Shown piece after piece: positions 1 through 6,729 of a DNA stretch of 20,706 nucleotides (position 1 is the stretch's first letter; each line of letters begins with the position of its first letter). The stretch covers positions 1 to 20,706 of the forward strand of contig CAAFYY010000111.1 in NCBI GenBank assembly GCA_900767385.1, given 5' to 3'. The notes under the pieces are model-generated. The model was not told where the DNA came from and did no database searches. It worked only from the letters and a program-made list of their open reading frames with translations. The stretch is from Bacteroidales bacterium (GTDB lineage Bacteria; Bacteroidota; Bacteroidia; Bacteroidales; Paludibacteraceae). A program made the position numbers and the translations under genes.

Positions 1-123
1 CAAGCGTTGAATGACGCTTTTGTATTTCGGCTACAAAAATACTACTTTTTTGTAAGAACGTGAGCGAAATCGTGATTTTTTTGCTTTTGGAACCGTTCCG
101 ACCAAGGAAATGACTGTGAACAT
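1..123. other. Non-coding left edge with two short hairpins
   Basis: I see no gene here. A 6-bp stem (bases 2-7 with 14-19, aagcgt/acgctt) is followed by two further T residues and could be the end of a terminator for a gene to the left of the window, but it is weak. A second AT-rich inverted repeat (tacaaaaa at 32-39, tttttgta at 47-54) follows. The stretch leads directly into the tandem repeats that begin at 124. Confidence 0.4.
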
Positions 124-333
124 TGCTGTTGCTGCAAAACTCTGTAACTTCGGAAAAGACAGAAATGCTGTTCCAGCAAAACTCCGTAAGCTCAGGGAGG
201 ACTAAAATGCTGCTGCGGAAAAATTCTGGTGGCTCGGGGAGGAGTGAAATGCTATTGCTGCAAAGCTCTGTAAGCTCGGGAAAGACAAAAATACTGTTTC
301 TGCAAAAAGTTGTAACTTCGAAAAGTTTGGTAT
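124..333. repeat. Five tandem degenerate 42-bp repeats
   Basis: Five consecutive units have exactly the same length: 124-165, 166-207, 208-249, 250-291 and 292-333. Each opens with a version of tgctg or tactg. Most then carry gcaaaactctgtaa, a ctcggg-like block and a purine-rich end (gaaaagacagaaa, gaggactaaaa, gaggagtgaaa, gaaagacaaaaa). Units differ at many positions but keep the 42-base register without indels. Since 42 is 14 codons, one plus-strand frame reads through all five as a 14-residue repeat, but it starts only from TTG and loses the pattern after 333. I therefore treat it as non-coding. The last unit grades into the 41/83-bp family that follows. Confidence 0.85.
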
Positions 334-349
334 GAAGTTGCTGCAAATT

Positions 350-700
350 GCAAGAAACGCGAAACTGTTTTGTTTTATTAAATGCGGTTTTGCAATTTTA
401 ACAATTCGTTTGGTTTGAAAAAATTGCAAATTGCAGGAAGTCCGAAAAGTTTGGTACGAAAAAAATGCAAACTGCAAGAAACGCGAAACTGTTTCGTATT
501 ATTAAATGTGGTTTTGTATTTTTAACAATTCGTTTAGTTTGAGAAAATTGCAAATTGCAGGAATCTCGAAACTGTTTGGTTTTGTTAAATGCAGTTTTGC
601 AATTTTAACGTTTCAATTGGTTCGAGAAAATTTCAAATTGCAGGAATTGCAAAACAGTTGGGACTTATTAAATGTAGTTTTGCATTTTTAACAATGTAAA
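350..700. repeat. Degenerate 83-bp tandem repeats with a 41-bp half unit
   Basis: Units begin with gcaagaa or gcaggaa at 350, 433, 474, 557 and 640. The spacings are 83, 41, 83 and 83 bases, so 433-473 is a half unit and the last copy decays around 700. Recurring blocks are a gcgaaactgttt core, ttattaaatg, a gttttgcaattttaac-like block, a ggtttga stretch and aaattgcaaattgcag. The half unit at 433-473 closely matches bases 312-349, which overlap the last 42-bp unit, so the two families appear to share a module of about 41 bases. Since 83 is not a multiple of three, protein coding across copies is unlikely. In the first unit, 389-399 (tttgcaatttt) and 420-430 (aaaattgcaaa) form a perfect 11-bp inverted repeat. 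Confidence 0.85.
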
Positions 701-847
701 CAATTCTAAACAGCTGCAACTTTGCAAAAAGAGTGAGTTTTTTGTTCTTTCCTTCAGCTGCGGGTGTTGCTCGGATGGTCTATGCCCAAATAATAAATGA
801 AATTGTATCGCCTTATCGCCTCATTTCCGTTTGTCGTTGAAAAGTTG
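701..847. other. Intergenic DNA between repeats and PASTA gene
   Basis: There is no recognisable gene or RNA here. The start holds decayed remnants of the 83-bp repeat and a cagctgcaactttgcaaaaa stretch; the rest leads to the promoter of the PASTA gene. An ATG at 797 is in frame with that gene, but it lies upstream of the -7 box, so it is unlikely to be used. Confidence 0.4.
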
Positions 848-855
848 TATCTTTG
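848..855 (+). promoter_or_regulatory. -7 box (TATCTTTG) of the PASTA-rluD operon
   Basis: This is an exact match to the Bacteroidetes TAnnTTTG -7 element, 22 bases before the ATG at 878. No good TTG-type -33 box is visible at the usual spacing. Its position argues for the start at 878 rather than the upstream in-frame ATG at 797. Confidence 0.7.
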
Positions 856-877
856 TCGGCAATATATTTTGAATCCT

Positions 878-1690
878 ATGAAACTCAAAGAAGATATAAA
901 ATTTGTGGCGAAACATATCGCCATTGCCTTCGTGGCTGTTTGTGTATTAGGTGTTTGTGTGCTTCAAGTCTTGAAGTTTGCTACTCATCATGGCGAAGCC
1001 ATCGGCATGCCGGACCTCGTGGGCATGAACCTCTCTGAGGTGGAACTCGTGCTCGGTGACCAAGGATTGGAATGTATGGTGGTTGACTCTGTTCACGAAA
1101 AGAATCGCGCTCCGGGCGAAGTCGTGGAGCAACACCCTGTGGCTGGCACCAAGGTGAAGAGCGGCCGCATCGTTTACCTCACCATCAACTCGATGCGGGC
1201 TGAGGAGAAAACCGTTCGCGATATGCGCAACCGTCCGTTCCGTGAGGTGCGTGGCGAATTGGAGAGTCTCGGCTTTGTCGTCACCGACGAAGACATCATC
1301 CGCGTCCCTTCAGAATACTCCAACCTCGTGCTGGACGCCCGCTATAAAGGTCGCTCCCTCGAGGGTGGCGAACGTATCCCTGTCGGCTCACGCATCGTTC
1401 TTGAAGTGGGTGCTGCCGAAGGCGAAGGGGGCATGGTCATCGTGCCTCACCTCACAGGCGTCAGCTCCCTCACCGCGCAGACCATGATTCGCGAGAGCAG
1501 TCTCACTGTCGGACGTCTGGACTACGACGAGACACCAAACGGCAACGAGGACTCCTACTATGTCTATTGGCAGAGCAAACGCCCAGGTGCGAACACCCCT
1601 GCCGGTTCACGTATTGACCTCAGACTGAGTCGCGATCCACACAAACAGGCTCCGACCCAGACCTATGACGAAGACGACGAGTTCTTCTAA
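878..1690 (+). CDS. Membrane-anchored PASTA-domain protein
   Basis: The 270-residue protein has a short basic cytoplasmic N-terminus and one membrane segment at about residues 12-34. Three PASTA-type repeats follow, at about 43-105, 108-178 and 185-253; the first opens with MPDLVGMNLSEV and contains VEQHPVAGTKV. An acidic tail ends in DEDDEFF. PASTA repeats in other bacteria bind peptidoglycan fragments or partner proteins, usually fused to a Ser/Thr kinase or a penicillin-binding protein. There is no such catalytic domain here, so an envelope-sensing or scaffolding role is inference. ATG 878 was chosen because it follows the -7 box and gives a proper membrane anchor; the in-frame ATG at 797 would add 27 residues. 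The gene is followed by rluD with 40 bases between them and is probably cotranscribed with it. Confidence 0.85.
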   Translation: MKLKEDIKFVAKHIAIAFVAVCVLGVCVLQVLKFATHHGEAIGMPDLVGMNLSEVELVLGDQGLECMVVDSVHEKNRAPGEVVEQHPVAGTKVKSGRIVYLTINSMRAEEKTVRDMRNRPFREVRGELESLGFVVTDEDIIRVPSEYSNLVLDARYKGRSLEGGERIPVGSRIVLEVGAAEGEGGMVIVPHLTGVSSLTAQTMIRESSLTVGRLDYDETPNGNEDSYYVYWQSKRPGANTPAGSRIDLRLSRDPHKQAPTQTYDEDDEFF

Positions 1691-1730
1691 ACAAATCCTA
1701 TCGATAACCCTCATTCCCCATCACGGAGCA

Positions 1731-2789
1731 ATGATTGAAGAAGAGAAAAACACAGCTGCCGACCTCGTAGAGGAATCGGAAGAGCTGTTTGAATATAAGA
1801 GTTTTGATGCCGACAAAGGGCAGACCATGATGCGTATCGACAAGTATCTCGTCGCATGCATGGGCGGTGCCTCACGCAACCGTATCCAAGCGGCTGCCAA
1901 GGCTGGCTGCATCCTTGTCAATGGCAAACCGGTGAAGCAGAACTACCGTGTAAAGCCGCTGGATCATGTCCAGGTGATGCTGGATCACGAACCGACCGAT
2001 TATACGATCACACCGGAAGATATTCCGTTGGAGGTGGTCTATGAAGATGCCGACCTCATGGTGATCAACAAACCGGCAGGTCTGGTGGTTCATCCAGGCA
2101 TCGGCAATGTCCACGGCACTCTCCTTAACGCTATCGCATGGCATCTGAAAGACGATCCTAAGTTTGATGCCAACAACCCACATATCGGCCTCGTTCACCG
2201 CATCGACAAGGACACCTCGGGACTCCTCGTGGTGGCAAAGACGGAAGATGCGAAGGCTCATCTCGGCAAACAGTTTTTTGACAAGACCACGTCCCGCACC
2301 TACCACGCACTCGTATGGGGTGTGATGAAGGATGATGAGGGCACCATTGATGGCGATCTCGGTCGCGACCCTCACGACCGTCTCCGTTTTTGCGTGTTCC
2401 CCAACGGAGAGAACCCTCTCGCTAAGCATGCCGTAACCCATTTCTCTGTCGTGGAGCGCTTCACCTATGCTACGTTGGTGGAGTGTCGTCTGGAGACAGG
2501 TCGCACCCATCAGATTCGTGTGCACATGCGTCACATCGGTCATCCTCTGTTCTCGGATGCTCGCTACGGCGGTGCAGAGGTGCTGAAAGGCAATATGTTC
2601 GGCGATTACAGACAATTCATCCGCGACTGCTTCGAGGCGTGCCCACGTCAGGCACTTCATGCGCAGACTCTCGGTTTCACCCATCCGACGACAGGTGAGA
2701 GGATGAGTTTCTCCGTGCCATATCCACCAGACTTCAAGGACCTCGTGGAGCGTTGGCACAATTACACACACTCACAGATTAAGGCATAA
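1731..2789 (+). CDS. rluD: RluD-family 23S rRNA pseudouridine synthase
   Basis: This 352-residue protein of the RluA/RluD family turns uridines in RNA into pseudouridine; RluD itself acts on helix 69 of 23S rRNA. An S4 RNA-binding domain lies at about residues 33-82 (MRIDKYLVACMGGASRNRIQ), followed by the catalytic domain. That domain holds the signature HRIDKDTSGLLVVAK at 156-170, with D159 as the expected catalytic aspartate. Near the C-terminus is the family motif RTHQIRVHMRHIGHP. ATG 1731 is preceded by ggag five bases upstream; an in-frame ATG at 1665 would overlap the PASTA gene and add residues unlike the family. The exact target uridine cannot be told from sequence, so the symbol is a family-level assignment. 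It lies between the PASTA gene and the SUMF1-like pair, 24 bases before the next start. Confidence 0.9.
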   Translation: MIEEEKNTAADLVEESEELFEYKSFDADKGQTMMRIDKYLVACMGGASRNRIQAAAKAGCILVNGKPVKQNYRVKPLDHVQVMLDHEPTDYTITPEDIPLEVVYEDADLMVINKPAGLVVHPGIGNVHGTLLNAIAWHLKDDPKFDANNPHIGLVHRIDKDTSGLLVVAKTEDAKAHLGKQFFDKTTSRTYHALVWGVMKDDEGTIDGDLGRDPHDRLRFCVFPNGENPLAKHAVTHFSVVERFTYATLVECRLETGRTHQIRVHMRHIGHPLFSDARYGGAEVLKGNMFGDYRQFIRDCFEACPRQALHAQTLGFTHPTTGERMSFSVPYPPDFKDLVERWHNYTHSQIKA

Positions 2790-2813
2790 CCCCTTCGCTT
2801 TTAGAACGAAAAG

Positions 2814-3884
2814 ATGAGATTCCTGAAAAATCTTTTGTTGGCACTCGTCATGTTGATGGGGCTTTCGCAGAGTGCGTCTGCCTACATCAGTGTGTCGCCT
2901 CAGACAGTGCGTTTCCGTGGCATCGGCGACCTCAAGCGTGTGACAGTGAGTCACAGCGGCGGCTGGAGCTTCGGCCTTCCTGTTGAGGAGTGGATCTTCT
3001 GCTCCCAGGATGCCAACGTCCTCTCCATTGAGTGTTATAAGAACTTTGACGATACCACTCGCATTGCTCATCTGACCCTCACTTCGGGCAATTCGTCCAC
3101 CACCATCACGATCATTCAAGAGCCGTTCAAGCCGACACCTCAGACCACCTTGGCTGCCGAGGAGTCCGATGCTCCTGTCGGCAATCGTATGTTTGAGGTC
3201 AATGGTGTGAAATTCAATATGATTTATGTGACGGGTGGCCGCTTCACCATGGGTGCTACCTATACCCATGCTGCTGAGGCTTACGAGACGGAACTTCCTA
3301 CCCATACCGTGGAGTTGTCCAACTTCTACCTTGCCGAGACAGAGGTGACGCAGGCGTTGTGGAAAGCGGTGATGGGCACGAACCCAAGCAGTGTCAAGGG
3401 AGATAACCTCCCTGTCGACAATGTCAGTTGGGTGGACTGCTGGGAGTTTATCCGCAAACTCAACCGACTTACCAATATGCAGTTTACTCTCCCGACAGAG
3501 GCCCAATGGGAATATGCTGCCAAAGGAGGCAATCGCCATTCTACCTATAAATATGCTGGACATGCCCTCGCTTCGGAGGTGGCATGGACGTTTGCCAATG
3601 CTGTCGGCAAACTGCATAATGTCAAGACACTGAAACCGAATTCTTTGGGATTCTATGATATGAGCGGCAATGTCTGGGAGTGGTGCAACGACTTCTTTGA
3701 TCTCTATCCCAGTCGTTCTGCTGTCAATCCTACCGGTCCGCAGTCAGGAGTCTATCGTGTGATGCGTGGCGGAGCAAGCGATGAGACAGAACGTCGTTGC
3801 CGTGTGACTTGCCGAAGTGCTGCCCATCCTACCAGTCATGCAGACCATCTCGGACTCCGTCTTGCAATGAAATGTGATAAATAA
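2814..3884 (+). CDS. Secreted BACON + SUMF1/FGE-like protein
   Basis: The 356-residue protein has a signal peptide (residues 1 to about 23, ending SQSASA). A BACON-type beta-sandwich follows at about 24-105 (ISVSPQTVRF, a GGWSFGLP turn, then LTLTSG and TITIIQEPF). A SUMF1/FGE-sulfatase fold fills about 120-355, with FNMIYVTGGRFTMGA, ETEVTQALWKAVMG, LPTEAQWEYAAKGG, LGFYDMSGNVWEWC and a final LGLRLAM. True formylglycine-generating enzymes use two cysteines near the C-terminal CRYRCAARS-like segment. Aligning on the RS of RRCRVTCRS puts E and V at those positions, so FGE activity is unlikely. BACON domains often bind glycans or mucin, so a surface binding or scaffolding role is inference. It is 24 bases after rluD, and the next gene overlaps its end. 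Confidence 0.85.
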   Translation: MRFLKNLLLALVMLMGLSQSASAYISVSPQTVRFRGIGDLKRVTVSHSGGWSFGLPVEEWIFCSQDANVLSIECYKNFDDTTRIAHLTLTSGNSSTTITIIQEPFKPTPQTTLAAEESDAPVGNRMFEVNGVKFNMIYVTGGRFTMGATYTHAAEAYETELPTHTVELSNFYLAETEVTQALWKAVMGTNPSSVKGDNLPVDNVSWVDCWEFIRKLNRLTNMQFTLPTEAQWEYAAKGGNRHSTYKYAGHALASEVAWTFANAVGKLHNVKTLKPNSLGFYDMSGNVWEWCNDFFDLYPSRSAVNPTGPQSGVYRVMRGGASDETERRCRVTCRSAAHPTSHADHLGLRLAMKCDK

Positions 3885-4791
3885 AACTGTGTCCTCTCGC
3901 TCTCATATTCTTCGCCTCTTGTTGGCTTCGCTGCTGACGTTGGTGCTTTTGCCGCTGTCAGCACAGACACCCGTGCCTGCTGTCAAACGTGTGACAGTCA
4001 AAGGTGTCGGATTCAATATGATTCGTGTGGAAGGAGGCTCTTTCATGATGGGAGCGACAACGGAGCAGGGCAACACAGTAGAGGAGGTGGAGCGTCCTGT
4101 ACATAAAGTGACGCTCTCCGACTTTTATATCGGAGAGACCGAGGTCACCCAATCTTTATGGAAGGCTGTGATGGGAGAGAATCCAAGTCATTTTGTTGAC
4201 CTGGAGAAACCCGTTGAGAATGTCTCTTGGCAAGATTGTCAGCGTTTCATCAATAAACTCAACGAACTGACAGGACTCTGTTTCCGACTGCCGACGGAGG
4301 CGGAGTGGGAATTTGCTGCCCGAGGTGGCATGCGCTCCAAAGGCTACAGATTCTCTGGTGGTTCCGATATTGAACAGGTGGCGTGGGTACTGTCCAACAG
4401 CAAGGATGTTACCCATCGTGTGAAACAAAAAAAGCCCAACGAATTGGGCATTTACGATATGAGCGGCAACGTGTTGGAGTGGTGTCAAGATGTGTTGTGT
4501 CGCTATAAGACCGCTGAGGCTAAGAACCCTTGCGGAAAGGCAAAGAGTGAGTTTCGGGTCAATCGCGGTGGCAGTTTCTGCAACAGCGCAGGACGTTGCC
4601 GTATCGCTTTTCGTAATGCGAGCGCCTACAAAAACAGCAGTCCGATTCTCGGACTTCGTCTGGCTCTTGATTTTCCTTGCGTCGTGGAGGAAACAGTTGC
4701 TGAAACCACTGCGACTCCAACCGAGACAGAGGAGGTTAATCTCAACGATCAAGAAGGGGAACTCTCTTTGGAAGAGTGGTTCAATTGGTAA
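3874..4791 (+). CDS. Secreted SUMF1/FGE-like protein, second copy
   Basis: This 305-residue protein is paralogous to the preceding one. The start is GTG at 3874, overlapping the previous gene by 11 bases in another frame, which suggests translational coupling; GTG 3889 is an alternative. A signal peptide (SHILRLLLASLLTLVLLPLSAQ) leads directly into the SUMF1-type domain, with no BACON domain. Family motifs are FNMIRVEGGSFMMGA, ETEVTQSLWKAVMGENPS, LPTEAEWEFAARGG, LGIYDMSGNVLEWC and LGLRLAL. The C-terminal segment GRCRIAFRNA lacks the active-site cysteine pair of real FGE. An acidic Thr/Glu-rich tail of about 40 residues ends in LSLEEWFNW. The function is unknown. The stop is one base from the stop of the convergent recQ. 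Confidence 0.85.
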   Translation: MINKTVSSRSHILRLLLASLLTLVLLPLSAQTPVPAVKRVTVKGVGFNMIRVEGGSFMMGATTEQGNTVEEVERPVHKVTLSDFYIGETEVTQSLWKAVMGENPSHFVDLEKPVENVSWQDCQRFINKLNELTGLCFRLPTEAEWEFAARGGMRSKGYRFSGGSDIEQVAWVLSNSKDVTHRVKQKKPNELGIYDMSGNVLEWCQDVLCRYKTAEAKNPCGKAKSEFRVNRGGSFCNSAGRCRIAFRNASAYKNSSPILGLRLALDFPCVVEETVAETTATPTETEEVNLNDQEGELSLEEWFNW

Positions 4792-4792
4792 C

Positions 4793-6724
4793 CTACGACT
4801 CTTTTCTCAGCGTCAGCCCCTCGTCGCCGTACTCTCCTTTCCCTCTTCCTATCAATTCTCTGACTGCTTCTGCAATCTCTTCTGATGTATAGCCGATTAG
4901 CGCCTGACATTGAGTCAGTTCGCTGAACTTCAAAGGCCGTTTTCTTAGCTCGTTGACCAAGACTTCCTCTGCCGATTCCCTAGCTTTTGTCTCCTTTTTT
5001 GCCTGTTTCTTTTGAGATAGACAGACGTCGCAGCAGCCGCATGGCTCGCTGTCTCGCTCTCCGAGATAATCGAGCAAAAGGGTGCTTCTGCACGTTGCGT
5101 TGGAAGTGAAGTAGTTGATGATGGCCTCTGTCTTGTTGTGTATACGGGCATAGCGTTGCTCATAAACAAAATCCGGAATCGTGATATTCTGGGCATCGAT
5201 GCGGTTGCCGTTGAAGCGGAATATCGGCATCTTGCTGTAAGGAATGTGATTGAGGATGCCGTCCATGTGCAACTCTCTTAAAGTGTTGTATATGTCATGC
5301 CGCGAAATATTGAGTTCCTTGGAAATTGTTTCCTCGTTGATGATAACGCGTGATGTCATGATACCCTCGTAGTGCCGAAGAAGGTAGTCTATCAGTCGCG
5401 GAGCATATGGGCTTCGTTCTTGGTACTCGTAGAGCTCTTCGCGTGAACAGCGGAAACCTACACTGGAACCACTGCTTTCTGGTGATTTCAGGGTGATATA
5501 TCCAGCAAGTCTCAACAGTTCCATCGCACCATTCACCATAGCTTCGTTTTTGTGGTATATCTTGCAGAAATCTCTGGCGTCAAATGGGAAAGCGCGGTCT
5601 TCGCCGTACCCTTCGCCTACGATGAAATAATCGCAGAGTTTCTGATAAATCTCTTGAACAAATTCTTTTTTAGGAAAGGCATTCGTCACCTGAGTACGTA
5701 GCAATCGGGCGTCGTTGTCGTTGGTCAGCAAGACCGCATAGCTTCGTTCGCCGTCACGACCTGCTCGACCAGCTTCTTGATAGTACGCCTCAATGGAGTC
5801 GGGGGTGTCGAGGTGAATAACCGTACGGACATCCGGTTTGTCGATACCCATGCCAAACGCGTTGGTGGCCACCATGACGCGTACACGATTTTCTTTCCAT
5901 TCCTTCAACCGCTCGTCTCGTGTCAGACTGGCTAACCCCGCATGGTATGAGGTGGCTTCAATGCCTTGCTTCTTGAGGATAGATGCCACACTCGTTGTGC
6001 TCTCTCGTTGACGGACGTAGATAATGGATGTGCCGGGCACATTATTTAATATGTGTATAGCTTCGCGAATCTTGTCGTCGGTCTTTCTCACGACGTAGGA
6101 GAGGTTGCTCCTCTTGAAGCTCATCTGGAAAGACTGACTGCCCACGCGGAAGAATAGACGCTGTTTGATGTCGTCGACAACGTCGGGTGGTGCTGTTGCT
6201 GTAAGTGCAAGAATCGGGACGTTGGGAAGCAATGTCCTAAATTGGGCAATATTGAGGTATGATGGACGGAAATCAAATCCCCATTGGGAAATACAGTGTG
6301 CCTCGTCAACCACAATCATTGAGACAGGAATGTACCGAAGTTTCTGAAGAAACAGTTGCGAGCCCAGACGCTCTGGGGCAAGGTAGAGAAACTTGATGCT
6401 GCTGTCGCGTTCGCATCGTTCCAAAGCACTCACAATCTCCGTATGCGACAATCCCGAATAGATGACTTCTGCGTGTATTCCTTTGTGAAATAGATTGATA
6501 ATTTGATCTTTCATCAAGGCAATCAGCGGAGTAATCACGATGCAGACGCCGTGCAAGGCCATGGCTGGCACTTGAAACGTGATGCTCTTGCCACCACCCG
6601 TCGGCATGAGTCCGAAGGTGTCGTGTCCTGCTGTGATGCTCTTGATGATATCGAGTTGCAGAGGGCGGAATTTGTCGTATCCCCAATATTTTTTGAGGAT
6701 ATCATAAAATACGGAGTCTTCCAT
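4793..6724 (-). CDS. recQ: ATP-dependent DNA helicase RecQ (short form)
   Basis: The 643-residue protein is a 3'-5' superfamily 2 helicase that acts in recombination and repair of stalled forks. Walker A is PTGGGKS at 41-47. The DEAH box is at 140-143, followed by the RecQ aromatic loop HCISQWGFDFR. Motif III is LTATA at 174-178 and motif VI QEAGRAGRDG at 316-325. A zinc-binding region has one cysteine near 545 and CGCCDVC at about 562-568. After the zinc region only about 75 residues remain and I see no clear HRDC domain; E. coli RecQ is similar in length but ends in HRDC. The start is five bases downstream of the cstA stop, so the two are probably cotranscribed. No terminator fits in the single base between this stop and the convergent gene. 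Confidence 0.93.
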   Translation of the reverse strand: MEDSVFYDILKKYWGYDKFRPLQLDIIKSITAGHDTFGLMPTGGGKSITFQVPAMALHGVCIVITPLIALMKDQIINLFHKGIHAEVIYSGLSHTEIVSALERCERDSSIKFLYLAPERLGSQLFLQKLRYIPVSMIVVDEAHCISQWGFDFRPSYLNIAQFRTLLPNVPILALTATAPPDVVDDIKQRLFFRVGSQSFQMSFKRSNLSYVVRKTDDKIREAIHILNNVPGTSIIYVRQRESTTSVASILKKQGIEATSYHAGLASLTRDERLKEWKENRVRVMVATNAFGMGIDKPDVRTVIHLDTPDSIEAYYQEAGRAGRDGERSYAVLLTNDNDARLLRTQVTNAFPKKEFVQEIYQKLCDYFIVGEGYGEDRAFPFDARDFCKIYHKNEAMVNGAMELLRLAGYITLKSPESSGSSVGFRCSREELYEYQERSPYAPRLIDYLLRHYEGIMTSRVIINEETISKELNISRHDIYNTLRELHMDGILNHIPYSKMPIFRFNGNRIDAQNITIPDFVYEQRYARIHNKTEAIINYFTSNATCRSTLLLDYLGERDSEPCGCCDVCLSQKKQAKKETKARESAEEVLVNELRKRPLKFSELTQCQALIGYTSEEIAEAVRELIGRGKGEYGDEGLTLRKES

Positions 6725-6729
6725 CGTGC

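Noticed and set aside
202..477. 91-codon minus-strand open frame over the repeats
   Set aside because: It spans both repeat families, has no promoter or conserved repeat in protein register, and its composition follows the AT-rich repeats.
506..691. 61-codon plus-strand open frame in the 83-bp repeats
   Set aside because: The repeat period is not a multiple of three, so successive copies are read in different frames. This is not how a repeat protein looks.
124..700. CRISPR array
   Set aside because: There is no short exact repeat with unique spacers; whole units are diverged copies of one another, and no cas gene is present.
797..877. N-terminal extension of the PASTA protein
   Set aside because: The extension includes the TATCTTTG promoter box; the ATG at 878 gives a normal membrane-anchor start.
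1872..2771. 299-codon minus-strand open frame opposite rluD
   Set aside because: It is fully antisense to a well-supported gene, has no recognisable domain, and is explained by the codon use of rluD.
2772..3617. 281-codon minus-strand open frame opposite the first SUMF1-like gene
   Set aside because: It is antisense to a gene with clear family motifs and has no signal, promoter or domain.
2814..4791. Functional sulfatase-activating enzymes
   Set aside because: The cysteine pair needed for formylglycine formation is not at the aligned positions in either protein, and no sulfatase gene is nearby.
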